Positions 12,007 through 22,322 of a stretch of DNA of 64,000 nt are shown piece by piece; the stretch's first letter is position 1; every line of letters starts with the position of its first letter. Origin of the DNA: Venturia oleaginea. Its lineage: Eukaryota > Ascomycota > Dothideomycetes > Venturiales > Venturiaceae. A model generated the notes under the pieces. That model saw only the letters and a list, made by a program, of their open reading frames with translations. It was not told where the DNA came from and searched no databases. Made by a program: the position numbers and the translations under genes. The stretch is from assembly GCA_013176395.1 (NCBI GenBank), contig JABMLP010000019.1, positions 1-64,000 on the forward strand, read 5' to 3'.

Positions 12007-12735
12007 ATGGACGCCATCAAGAACGTAGGTTCCACCTCACCGACGACTACCCCTCTATCCCACCAAACATTTTGTTGCCTGCAACACCATGCCCAAGAGA
12101 TGCTTTGAAGCCTGTATTTCACACCTGTCTGACAGAGCTCACCATGGCGAGAAAGACGGGACCATGTTTGCAGCTTTAGCCAGTCTTCACCTGTACTGAC
12201 ACTATGTTTTTTCCCAGAAAATGAGCGCTTTGCGCATTGAAGCCGACGAATCCGCCGCCCTTGCCGAAGAACTCAAGGCGAAGGTCAAGGCTTTGGAGCA
12301 GGAAAACCTAGCAAAGGAGCAAGAAATCACATCTCTATCCCACAAGAACCAGCTTCTCGAGGCCGACGTCGACAAGCTCGAGACACAATTGAAGGAGGCC
12401 AAAGACGCTGTTGACCAGGGTGCCACACATGGGAGCGCAAACGAGAGCTTGACGAGGAGAATTCAGCTCTTGGAAGAGGAGGCTGAACAGGCCGACCGCA
12501 ACTTGCGAGAGATCAACGAGAAGTAGGCATCCTTCACTCCATATCTGACATTTAACAGCTGACACGTCACAGGCACCGACAGACCGACGTCAAAGCCGGC
12601 CACTACGAACGTAAGGTCCAGGCTCTCGAGCAGTCAAACACCCAGTGGGAGACCAAGTACGAAGAGATGGCCAAGAAATACGCAGAGACCAAGAAGGAGC
12701 TCGACGACTTTGTGGCTGAGATTGGTAACATCTAG
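12007..12735 (+). CDS. TPM1: Tropomyosin
   Basis: Three exons (12007-12024, 12218-12522, 12573-12735) give exactly 161 aa, the usual length of fungal tropomyosin. The first exon encodes only MDAIKN, followed by a 193-nt intron. The protein is one continuous coiled coil with heptad spacing (MSALRIEADESAALAEEL and onward), ends in DDFVAEIGNI, and has no Pro or Cys. Tropomyosin polymerises along actin filaments and stabilises cables and the cytokinetic ring. The tiny first exon separated by a long intron is typical for this gene and explains why a simple frame search starts later. A frame continuing past the stop by splicing at 12727 is conceivable, but the canonical GNI end makes it unlikely. 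Confidence 0.95.
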
Positions 12736-13426
12736 AGAATCTCCCCTTGATTTTCTCAACGTGTTACTAAAAACCATGCTTTTTTCTCAACATAGAATCG
12801 TTCGAACCTCCACACGCGATCCCGAGCTCTACTCCGGCCTACCAGACTCCTCAGCATCACGTTGACCACCCTCCTCGTCACATTCCGAGTCGCTGGTCCC
12901 AGTCCCAGATCAGCCATTAGTGGAGACGAGGTCTGACTTTGTTGACGGCATTTGTATTCTTTGATTGGTAGTGACTTAACATGGGTTGGCGTTTTGAACA
13001 TTTTGCTTGTGCTGGTGGTCTGATCCCCCTTTTGAGCATGCGGCATACCTTATATATTTCCACCTGTTGAGTTATTACCCTCATGGAATAGGCTTTAGGC
13101 TGGTTGACAGGAAAGCGAGCCTTCTTTAGTCACGTCCAAAATAAGAAGCATTGTGCATATGTTATGAATAGTACCATATTCGCTTCCATTACTCCAAATC
13201 TGACTGAACGGCATGGCCAATTAAATTGGCTCATTCATATTCTCAATGTGCAGATAGACCTTTTTTGCCCTGATATGGCAACAGCCCTCAGACTGCTGGT
13301 GTAAACTTCTAGTTGAAGAAGCACAGCAGTATAAAACCCATGGTTGACCAAAACAGAAATCTTGCCCGAAGATCTATCGAGTATCATATCTCATTGACCA
13401 TCATGTATCTAGACCCAAGTCGCACT
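12736..13426. other. Convergent intergenic, 691 bp
   Basis: Lies between the stops of the tropomyosin and Rrp17 genes. It should hold both 3' UTRs; no other feature is seen. Confidence 0.5.
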
Positions 13427-14413
13427 CTACTCGCCAGCCTTTGCCTTCCTAGCCGCAGCCTGCGTCTTATTCTTCACCCTCTGTTTATCCTTGTTCACCC
13501 TCCTCTCCGTCTTACTCTCATACCTAAACTTTTTCTCCCTCTTCTTCTTACTCGGCCGTCTCAATCCCAACGGTTTATCCTTTGTCCATACTCTCTTCTT
13601 CCCCTCCCCGCTCAACTTCCCTGCCTCTGCTGCCTTCGTACTTGCCACCGCTGCTGCAACGACTTCCACTGCATCCTCTTCTTCCAATTCTGAAGCGTCG
13701 GAGTTGCGTGCTTCGAAGCCGTCCTTTGTTATATCTACTGATTCGACGGTGACGGTTGCGTAGGCGTCTTCATCTATGTATTCTGCGTCGCGGAGGGCAG
13801 TTTTGGGATCTGATATTCCGGTCCATTCTTCGTTTTCATTGTCTGAGGTGGAGGAGTTGTTGTCAGAGTCTAGTTGGGAGGGGTTGTCTAGGACGCCATT
13901 TGCGAATTCTATGGCCTTTTTGACGGCGAGGACGTGTTCGGCTAGTTCTTTGCGGCGTTCTTCGCGGATCTGTGGGTGAGAGAGGGAGTAAGTTGTTTGT
14001 GGTTGATGTTGAATGTCGTGTTCTTGTACAGCTCATTTTGAAACCAATCAAACAATTGCCAATGACACCTTCCAGCAACAAGTTTCCCTCTCTTCAGATT
14101 GCAAAGAGATATCCCTGTTTTGGTAAAGAATATCTTCAATACGCCTACTCATGCCAATTGCCAAATCTTTCCTCAAAACGAAAAGAAAAGGAAGAAGGGA
14201 ACTCACCTCCCGCCTGTGAACCTTCTTCTCCTCCTTCGCAGCCTGAGCAGCCAATTCCTGCGCCTGATTTATCCTCTGCAATTTCCTCTTGTGGAACCCG
14301 GTTAGGTAGTCTTCTCGTGCTGCTGTGTCGAAGAGTATTTCGGCCGGTGCTTTGCCCATCTGGATTTTGCGCTTTTTGGTTGCTGGACCGCGGGAGGTGG
14401 CGCGAGGGGCCAT
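13427..14413 (-). CDS. RRP17: Ribosomal RNA-processing protein 17 (Rrp17/Nol12 family)
   Basis: Two exons (14413-14207, 13969-13427) join in phase 0 to give 249 aa. The N-terminal block EILFDTAAREDYLTGFHKRK, followed by a long charged helix rich in Arg, Glu and Lys (residues about 40-100), is the Nol12 domain. The middle is acidic and Ser-rich. The C-terminus is strongly basic (RRPSKKKREKKFRYESKTER), as expected for a nucleolar RNA-binding protein. In yeast the family is a 5'-3' exonuclease factor for pre-60S rRNA trimming. The 237-nt intron (13970-14206) is about four times the local norm and has an open frame for part of its length, but the family alignment supports removing it. Confidence 0.9.
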
Positions 14414-17226
14414 GTTTGCTTCGAGAAGAGGACGGTTTGGGCGGGAGGGATTAAGAGGTCTATGTTTGGAGGTACGGTGGTATGGGAGAGGGAGAGACGA
14501 AGATTTGGGTTTTGCGCGAGTCAGGACTAGGGTCTGATTTTCTAGAGGCCGCCAACCTGAGAGAGGACAATAACTTTCATAGGATCAAGCCTATCTCCAT
14601 CTACGGGGTCATTTAGCAAAGCTCTCTCGAGCATAGCTGTAGAGCTTCAATTAGCGATGCTCTGCTTGATATGCGACAGTATCTTAACCACTCTTGAAGC
14701 CGGCATACCGAACTGACTTCAAGTTGCTTCAGTGACTCACGAAACCTTGGTATTTTCCAGGCAATCAAAATGAGCATCGCAACGAGGCTATAAAGACTGT
14801 TTATAATCTTCTCTGGTTCAATACGAAATCGATAGGTCAGGCCTAGTAAGCCTCCCGTACCCGGTGCCGGATCTCTTGACTACCTCCGTATGGCTGAAAA
14901 GATGTGACTGGACTATACTGGGCCATCGACTTCTGTCGTTAACAAAAGCCGAACCCGTAATTCTCACCACAATAAACACATCACTAGTCGTCTACAGCCA
15001 TGGGGTCCACGCATTCCACAGCTCCTATTTGCCCCCATCACCAAGGGCCTCGTTCTACAGAATCATTCTCCTTTTCTGCCTTAGGGAACTTCAATTATGT
15101 TTGGGAATTGCTCAGCTTTCAACCAATATCTGGAACATCGCCGGTAAACCCATCAGATTTACTCCAGAGACTAGTCGAAGTCACCACCAAGTGACTATCT
15201 TCGCTTGTGTTTCTAGTTTTCCTTCATCCTAGCTAATTTGATGTAGGGATCATAACCATCTCTGTAACATCATACAGCATTGGAGGAACCTTCTTTCATG
15301 CCACAAAATCCAAATCGCGCTAGACCTTGTCGTCGTTGCTCTCCAGCTTCCGATACTCATTACACAAGGCTATGCGTTAAGTTACTTAATCAATGTAATC
15401 GTTGGCATGAATGAGGAGTTTATGAGATACAGGTTGAATACTGCGGAAGCTATTGCCGCAACACTCCTCATCGCATCCAGCGTTCGATTGTGAGCAAGCC
15501 TGCCAACTGAATGCTCCTCATACTTATAGATATAGGATCCTTTTCATAGCCTCTACAATCTCATCGAGTACGAAACCCCATCATTTTCACAAGACTGAGA
15601 TCAACTCTAGAGAATCTATGAACGAGAAGGACTCCGTGTAAGACTTGATCATTAGGAACGCTGCACCAGAACTAAGTCTACCGGGATGGATTTCTGATGA
15701 CCTTTCTAGAGACGCTATACCAAGAATTGATCATCAATAACGTAACTCGAGAAATACATTTTGAGAGACAAGAATCTCACCCCATTTATATCCAGATTAG
15801 CTTCATGTGGATATACACAACATACAGATCTCATTCAAAGCCCATGCAACTTCAAGCTGTTCATCGGACCTAACTTCTTTATCGAAAACAAGACGAGATG
15901 TTTGGCATTGGACGCTCGTATCGACGATCGAGGACACTGACTTCCCTTGCTACCCTCGGATGTAGCTAAATTTGAGATTTGCAATTTTCAATCATCGTAG
16001 CATCACACCAACGAAAAACGAACGAAATGGAACGGGACTCGGGGTCCGCGAACTCGAGGTAATTAGTCGCGCTTCTTGTTACGAAACGGGACATTGCACG
16101 TTTCACCCCAAGGGTAAGTGATTTTGTAAGATATGTATTGGAATGCAAACGACCGAAGATAATATTGACTACCTTGAAAGACCTGAAATTTTCCCATGAG
16201 GAGATTTCCCAACGAAAGGTAATGGGGCTACATGTTTACACACTTTGTAGCAAAATTTGAAACGTACATGTAGGGGGTCGTGTTCTATGTATAACCTTGA
16301 AAGAACAAATACTTCATTCCTTGATCCATTCCGTACCAGTCTTCAGGTAAGCCTGCAATCACTCCAGTCCTTAGTTCCCCTTCTAGCTCCCTCTTTTTGG
16401 CAAAATTCCTTAAATTTCCGCTGGAGGAATCCACTGAATTTACACTAAATAATAAGAATAAAGGTGAGTAAGAAATCAATATCAGCGAGGTTTTCTTACC
16501 GATCTTCTCTCCGAATCATGCTGAACACTTTCTCCGAAAGGAACTTCTTTGTTGGAGAGCGAGACGATCTTCTGATTACAACAAGTATCCGCAGTGATAT
16601 TTTTGTATAACCCACTGTTCTTGGGGTTACAGCAGTTGCGTTCCATTTTGGGTGGTTGATAATTGGGGCTGTTGGGGTTGTTGGATTGAGCTGTGACAAT
16701 ACTGCGAGTTTTTAGTTGAAGGAACAAGCAATAATTATGATCATTCGAGATAGTTACTAGAGAAGGGATCCCATAAGGAAAGAAATACCGGTAAAACGCA
16801 TTTTGAAAGGGTGTTGATGAAGTTGCAGAGGAAGGGTATTCAAAGTTACATGCACTGTCAAAGTACTTTGGCTATGAGTTGGTCTATTTAATTTTTACCA
16901 TCTCTGTGACGAACCATATAGGATATGCTATTTATATCGTTATATAGAGTTAATTTCACCTCCTTTCTGACACAGTATGGTAGAAATTGAGACCCATTAT
17001 GGTATCAGGGGTAATAAATGTACGTTCTATAGCATTATCTTCCCCGCAACTTAATGGCCTCGAGGTCAAATTTTCTGATCTCAACTGCACTTTTCAGAGT
17101 GTATTCTCTCTTCCATGGAGAATTTTATTTAATCATCCATTCGCGCTGGTGGTAGGAAGAAGACGGGGTTGATTTGTTCAGATCCACACTCATTTTCCCC
17201 CCTGATACCACAGTAAGAGATTTTAC
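14414..17226. other. Gene-poor region, about 2.8 kb
   Basis: No supported gene. The first 150 bp are the promoter side of Rrp17. Frames of 60-120 codons exist but lack domains or a start context I trust. Near the right end, 16999-17015 and 17197-17214 form an imperfect inverted repeat around GGTATCAGGGG, about 200 bp apart, which may be a small mobile-element relic beside the Fot1-type element. Confidence 0.45.
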
Positions 17227-17227
17227 T

Positions 17228-17278
17228 ATAACGTATTCGATCACCCAACCCGTTAGATCACTCAACCGGTCAAAATTT
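17228..17278 (+). repeat. Left terminal inverted repeat
   Basis: 51 bp, inverted match to 19030-19080 with three mismatches. The first 26 bases are identical in the two arms. Confidence 0.92.
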
Positions 17279-17298
17279 CTTGGCGCGACCATCTTATA

Positions 17299-18997
17299 TT
17301 ACGACTCTTCAATTTCATCGCTATTAACAATAGATTCTAAATCCGTCGTGCTGCTATCTGATTCAGAAGATATCTCGATATCTTTTTTACAAGTTCGCGC
17401 ATTATGCCCAGTTACGCCGCAGTTCCCACAGCGTCGTTGAGTTGGTCGGGCTGTTTCTTGATCACCACTACCACGAGCCTTCTTCGATCCCTGAGGCGCT
17501 ACAGACGCCTCTGTAGCTACCTGCGCTGCTGCAGTCCCATACTCTATAGTACGACCTTGCTGGATCCACTTCCTTTTGCGCGATTTTCGCTTCGTCATTA
17601 CTGCCAATTGCTCTTCAAGCTCGCGGTTGCGCGCAACAAGTAGAGCGTTTTGGTGCAGCATCAATTCAGCGCCCTTGACAAGCTGGGAAAAGCCTGCCTG
17701 GGCAGTAACTGGTGACCGAGTAAAAGACTCGCTTACGAGCTTGGATTGGGATCCAAATTCATGAGTATTGCTTGGAGTCTTTGACTGCCACGGCGTTTCT
17801 GGGAGACGGGGTTCTGGCGGGGTACGTAGCCGTACTTCAAGGCGATCCAACACCACCTGCGCGTCGATAGGGACCAGCCCTACTGCCTCAAAGGCCTTTT
17901 GACAGTTCTCTTTTGTAAACACGTCGAAAAACGCGTCTTTGAAGGCAGGGAGAAAGCCTTCCTTGTTGATATGGTAGACGCGTCGGCGTGCCAAGTCCCG
18001 GACGCGTTGGGAGTACTTGCGCTTCAACGGCGAGAAGCAGACCACATAAGGGGCTGGAGTATATGCGACGAGTGCGATGGCATGCAGAGGGTTATAATCT
18101 TATTTTCGAGGCAGTAGTCCTTGAAATCCTGGCTGAGATGGCTCTCACGGCCGTCCAAAATAAGCAGCCTATACACCCCGACCTGCCGCGCCTTTGTATG
18201 CGCGTCGAAGTGCTTCAACCACTCAAGACCCAGCGCGTTGTTTGTCCAGCCGTTCTCAGAGACTGAAAGCTTCCAATTGCGCGGTATATCTGCCTCCTCA
18301 TACCACGTAGAGATGTGAACTCGTCCTTAGTAGATAATGGATGGCGGGGTCGCATACCCAGCTGCGCAAATGCTCTGAATAACCGTAACCCATTCGCGAT
18401 CGCCCGTCTGAATGAGTTCAGGCCTTGTACGTCTCTCAGAGGCTGTAACGAGCTTCATTGACCCAATAATACCCATCTGGAAGCCAATCTCGTCAAAGTT
18501 GTGCGTATCCTCGTCGTGGATGCCGTACTTTGCCTTGGTGTCTGCACCGAGCTTGAACCACGTGCCAATAATCTCTGGATCTTCCTGTAGTATCCTCTGC
18601 CTATCCTTGGCTCGATTGAAGGCTGTCTTGAGCTCATCTGAGCGCTTTACGAACCTCTCAGCCCACTTTTGCCTACTGGCTCTCCACCGCGTATACCCAA
18701 CAGTTTATCCGCCATATCTGCCACCTCACACAGCCGGGGCGCAAATCCTCGCGAATCGAGGTCGAGGATATATCGGACAAGCGTTTGCTCTTCGGTAAGG
18801 GTAAGTTTCCGACCGTTTGGTGGTCTTTCGAGGATAAATGGGACTCCTCTGACGCGATTGGAGAGGGTTTGTTGTTTAACGTTGAAGGCGCTCGCAGCAG
18901 CCCGTTGGCTTCGGAGTTGGCCGGTATTCAAAGCTTGGATTGCAAGCTGAATTCTCCCTTCGTGTTGGAGTAGTAACTCATTACGTTATTGAGACAT
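17299..18997 (-). pseudogene. Fot1/pogo-type DDE transposase, inactivated
   Basis: Read from 18997 leftward, the domains follow the family order. First an N-terminal Psq/HTH segment (SQRAAASAFNVKQQTLSNRV) and a CENP-B-like HTH (LTLTEEQTLVRYILDLDSRG). Then the DDE core with FDEIGF, LLILDGRESH and the PSHSSHILQPL block, then a C-terminal helix region and a CCHC zinc knuckle (CGNCGVTGHNARTC). Lesions: codon 4 is TAA (18986-18988), the frame breaks near 18665, there is an in-frame TAA at 18327-18329, and the frame breaks again near 18045 just where the third catalytic Asp should sit. FDE(T/S)GF reads FDEIGF and DGHESH reads DGRESH. The copy cannot make a transposase, but the inverted repeats could still be moved by an intact relative. 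Confidence 0.92.
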
Positions 18998-19029
18998 AGT
19001 AGAATAAGAAGAGTAGTTGGGGTCTTGGC

Positions 19030-19080
19030 AAATTTTGACCGCTTGGGTGATCTGACGGGTTGGGTGATCGAATACGTTAT
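19030..19080 (-). repeat. Right terminal inverted repeat
   Basis: 51 bp, inverted match to 17228-17278. Followed directly by the second TA of the target duplication. Confidence 0.92.
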
Positions 19081-19081
19081 A

Positions 19082-20505
19082 TATAGACTCTAAGCTTTTC
19101 TTCCCGTCCGTAGAGTCACCGCAGATCGTCACCGTATGAATCCTGAATACGTGCCGTCATATGTTGTCGATTGTGTATTGTGGTTTGTGCATCAACGTGT
19201 AGAGAAGGGAGATTTTTTGATTGACTTCGTGAGAAATTCTGTCCGCAATTCTGATCTACGACAAGGTGAAGCATTGATGGCCAAGTGTTACACATCACCT
19301 CAAGGCTGGAGAGCAGGAAGGCAGGACTCGCAAAGAATGGTTGGAGAACACGAAGTTATTGTTAGGACTGATAATGGAAGGGAATCCTTCGAGTTAATAC
19401 ATCCCCCTAGCGTACTATTAGATTCAAGTTGCGTTAGTCAGCCAGTCAAAGCTTGAAGATTGTCCACGTTGATGCACAGACGACAGAAAATGTTGTGCAT
19501 GGACGTGCCAAAGGGGGATATTTTGTTTGGTGACTGAGCAACGCCCACAATTCTGATCTATGACAATCTGATCTGCGCCAAGGTGAAATATTGAAGGCTA
19601 AGGACTCGGATTAGAACGTTCGATGTTCCCGATGCTTTTACTAGTAAGCTATACCGAGCCTTTCCAAAGGAGTTCTTACCAATAAAGGGAGAGGTATTAA
19701 CTGATCTACGTGTTTCACTTTCAGCTATCGTAGAATTACTCAGTCAGTCACTCACAAAACCCCCATTTTTTGCATGTTAATGCACCAAACGACAATATGT
19801 AAGAAAGCCCAAAGGCAACGAAAAGACGAAAACGAATGCATTAAACACGTATTCTCAATAGTCAATTTGTGATTGCGCCGCTTCACACATAGTGAGAAAT
19901 ATCATCCTGTTCCATTGAGGGAAGTTGGCGCTTTCCTTTCCCATGAAGCAGAGTCGAACGGAAGAAAGACTACAGAGCACGACCTAAAAAAGAGCCTTCT
20001 GTTTATACATTTTTTGAGTGCCCTTTGACAAACAGGACCTAATTTTGAGACTTTGGAAACTAGAAGGGATTTCTTTATCCAAGATCGATGTCGCTCATGT
20101 CTGAGCAGCCACGGTTCAGAACTAGATGGTCAAGAATGTAATGGCATGGATGCCGGGCTAGTAGGGCGAATGAATCTTTGGCATGGAAAAGGAGGGGACC
20201 GTAGGATTGATAGCCCGTGGTGCTCTTTGGGTGCAGGAAAATTCCCATTTCACAAGACTCTACGGTTGGCTGTTTGGTACACGCCGTACACCTCGTTCTT
20301 GCAATGCGCATACTATGCTCTGTTGGATAATAGACTTCTAGCGGCTAGATCTTCGTAAGGGTGTTTTTGCTGTGAAGCATGGATCGAACAAGGAGGGTCC
20401 TACGTTTAATCGGCATCAGACCATAGTAATACATCCGTCTATTTCCCAACCTGATCCTGTACATTTCCTCATCTCCCACATCGCTTTAACGCCCATGACA
20501 TCCAC
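19082..20505. other. Gene-poor region with diverged tandem repeat
   Basis: No supported gene. Between about 19130 and 19850, similar segments recur about 305 bp apart. CAATTCTGATCTA with the following AAGGTGAA occurs near 19243 and again near 19549. CAGTCAGCCAGTCA near 19437 resembles CAGTCAGTCACTCA near 19741, and both are followed by a TGCA-ACGACA-like stretch. The rest up to 20505 is the 3' flank of the mitoribosomal gene. Confidence 0.5.
19130..19850. repeat. Diverged tandem repeat, period about 305 bp, two to three units
   Basis: Blocks shared between units keep order and spacing but differ at many sites and by small indels. One unit contains a further local duplication of CTGATCT (near 19553 and 19568). 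The origin is unknown; it lies immediately beside the transposon. Confidence 0.5.
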
Positions 20506-21713
20506 TCATGTACGATGGAACGCTGCGCGACTACTGCTTCTCCCCGTAGCGTGGCTATATGCATCTTCTCCTGGCATGTTCGTCCCGCTGAGATCATCCA
20601 CCAATTTCCAATCAATCAAGTCCCACCATTTTCTCAAAAAAGAGTACTTCCCGATAACGCCATGATCGGGCAACCAAGCGTGTTGCCAAGTGTTCACGCA
20701 CAAAACAGGAGTAATGTGGACACCACCAAAACTCGTCTTGTTGTTCTGTGGGACTGCAGCATACGCGCCCGCTGTGCCAAGGTTGTTTTGAACCGTTGTT
20801 TGCCGCGCGTATTCTGCCTCCGACAGGCCTTGGAAGCCTCCTGCTGCTTTGGCGGCTTCCACGTTCTGTGTGTTCATATCTATGGGCTGTGCTCGATTGT
20901 GGGCACCTGCGAGGGGAGAGCCGGCGAGGTAAGTACACAGCAGTCTGAATCTCCGGGAGCGATACAGCTGGCCGGTAGTGTCTTTCTGATCGGTGCGGAC
21001 GAGCCAGACGAATCCGGGACCGAACATGGCATGCGCCATAGCGAGCATCTCGTCTCTTAGGATCTCGATGGAGCCAAAGTCTTCTTCAAGCCTCTTGGCG
21101 AGGGTGGAGGGTATTTCCGTCGGACCTTCTTTGCTCTGTATGATAAAGTTAGTGTGAAAATGACGGGATGATGGGTCGTGTCAACGTACTATACCATTGA
21201 AGAAGATGGAATTGTTCAGAGCCATTGAGGCATGGTTGAAAATAGCAGCTTTCAGAGGATCGCGAGCTGTTGCCAGTAGGAGTGGCCTAGGAAGTTTTCC
21301 ATAATCTGTGGTTTCTGCATGGCAATACCTTCAGTATACGCGTTCCCATTGACAGCTACACTTCTGATATTTCATACCGGCTGTCAGCTCATTTATCCGC
21401 CTTATGAGCTGCCCTTGATAATCCTCCCATGCTATGGCCAAACCATTTGCCGAGTATAGAGGAAGTGTCCGTTGCGGGTCGTCGTTTGGATTCCTGATTC
21501 CTTCGTCTCGTAGTCTTTGATCGATCGCGGGCGTCGAATGAAGGGGAGGTAATGACAAGCCTACGCGATTTTGTAGAGGGACGTACGCTGCCTCAGTATT
21601 TCGTCTCTATTCAATTGCTGGTTAGGAGAGCTGGATGAGCTGGAACTTGCAGCAATTGACATACAATAAATGGAAGGGATGGATTTCGCAGACGCAGAGT
21701 GTGCCGCAAGCAT
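20506..21713 (-). CDS. Mitochondrial small-subunit ribosomal protein of the Fe/Mn superoxide dismutase fold (mS42/mS43 type)
   Basis: Four exons (21713-21665, 21560-21378, 21314-21190, 21135-20506) give 328 aa, all phases consistent. The N-terminus MLAAHSASAKSIPSIY is a plausible mitochondrial targeting sequence. The body shows the SOD fold: FNHASMALNNSIFF, FGSIEILRDEMLAMAHAMFGPGFVWL, LCTYLAGSPLAGAH, and PVLCVNTWQHAWLPDHGV then KWWDLIDWKLV. These correspond to the SOD alpha-hairpin and C-terminal domains, but the metal-binding set of true SODs is not kept, which points to the mitoribosomal members (Rsm26/Mrp1 relatives) rather than an enzyme. The C-terminal 30 residues after the VDDLSG motif are of low similarity. 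The first exon is short and its start was chosen because it gives an in-phase presequence. Confidence 0.82.
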
Positions 21714-22322
21714 GATCTAGGTAAACTCATGGTCTCGTGTGGCAAAATAACTAACTTCGCGGTCTTGAATCGTCGTCCGCCAAAAAAGTTCGCTGCACGT
21801 GACTCTCTATCTAAAGTTTGACAGTCCTCTCACCTTTCATGTTTCATAACCCTCCACATTCCGTTCAACCACATCGAATCATCCACATTGACTCTGGATT
21901 GATCGAGACATGCACAACCTCCTTGACGCCCATCGCCAGGCTTATATATGTTTCGACGCGTCTTCTAGAGCCGAACAAGTCACAATCGGGCATCTCCATA
22001 CGCCGTCGCGAAGAAGGCGATGTGATGGGACGTGACGATGGTAGCTGTAGTCGGCCTCCCGGATGGCCAGTCAAGGGAGCGCTTGTGTGACTATTTCAAG
22101 AACTAGGCACTTACATACCTCTACAGGAATGCGGCTGTAGCGCGGGAGCATGAGAGAATGGTGTGCTGCATTGCATCTCTGATTCACGACTGTCTCTTTC
22201 CTTCTCCTCTTTCTCTCTCGTCTCTTTCTTTCTTTGCCTATCTTCGTGAGAGTCACCCACATTCACACGGCCTTGCATCTTTGAGCTTGCCGCCGCCATC
22301 TTTGAGCTTCCTCACACTCACG
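21714..22322. promoter_or_regulatory. Divergent intergenic region, 609 bp
   Basis: Between the mitoribosomal gene start and the membrane-protein gene start. A long pyrimidine-rich run (about 22190-22260, CTTTCTTTCT-like) lies 60-130 bp before the latter start codon, as is common in fungal leaders. Confidence 0.5.

Larger units (their letters stand above)
17227..19081. mobile_element. Fot1/pogo-type DNA transposon (Tc1-mariner superfamily), degenerate
   Basis: Two 51-bp terminal inverted repeats (17228-17278 and 19030-19080) differ at only three positions. Both begin ATAACGTATTCGATCACCCA, and a TA dinucleotide lies on both outer edges, which fits the TA target-site duplication of this superfamily. 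Element size is about 1.85 kb, normal for Fot1-like elements. It encodes one transposase on the minus strand, which is broken (see the separate entry). Two of the three repeat mismatches are C/T transitions. The element inserted in a gene-poor stretch and disrupts no gene that I recognise. Confidence 0.92.

Noticed and set aside
12727..12795. Alternative 3' splice extending tropomyosin
   Set aside because: The canonical 161-residue length and GNI end argue for the nearer stop.
12787..12820. GTTCGAACC-like sequence suggestive of a tRNA T-arm
   Set aside because: No matching acceptor, D or anticodon arms nearby; similar hits near 38605 also fail.
14864..15232. 122-codon plus-strand frame beside Rrp17
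   Set aside because: Composition and lack of any motif suggest chance; not linked to a splice model.
22158..22322. Upstream extension of the Cys-rich membrane protein frame
   Set aside because: It is pyrimidine-rich leader sequence, and starting at 22323 places a signal peptide at the N-terminus.
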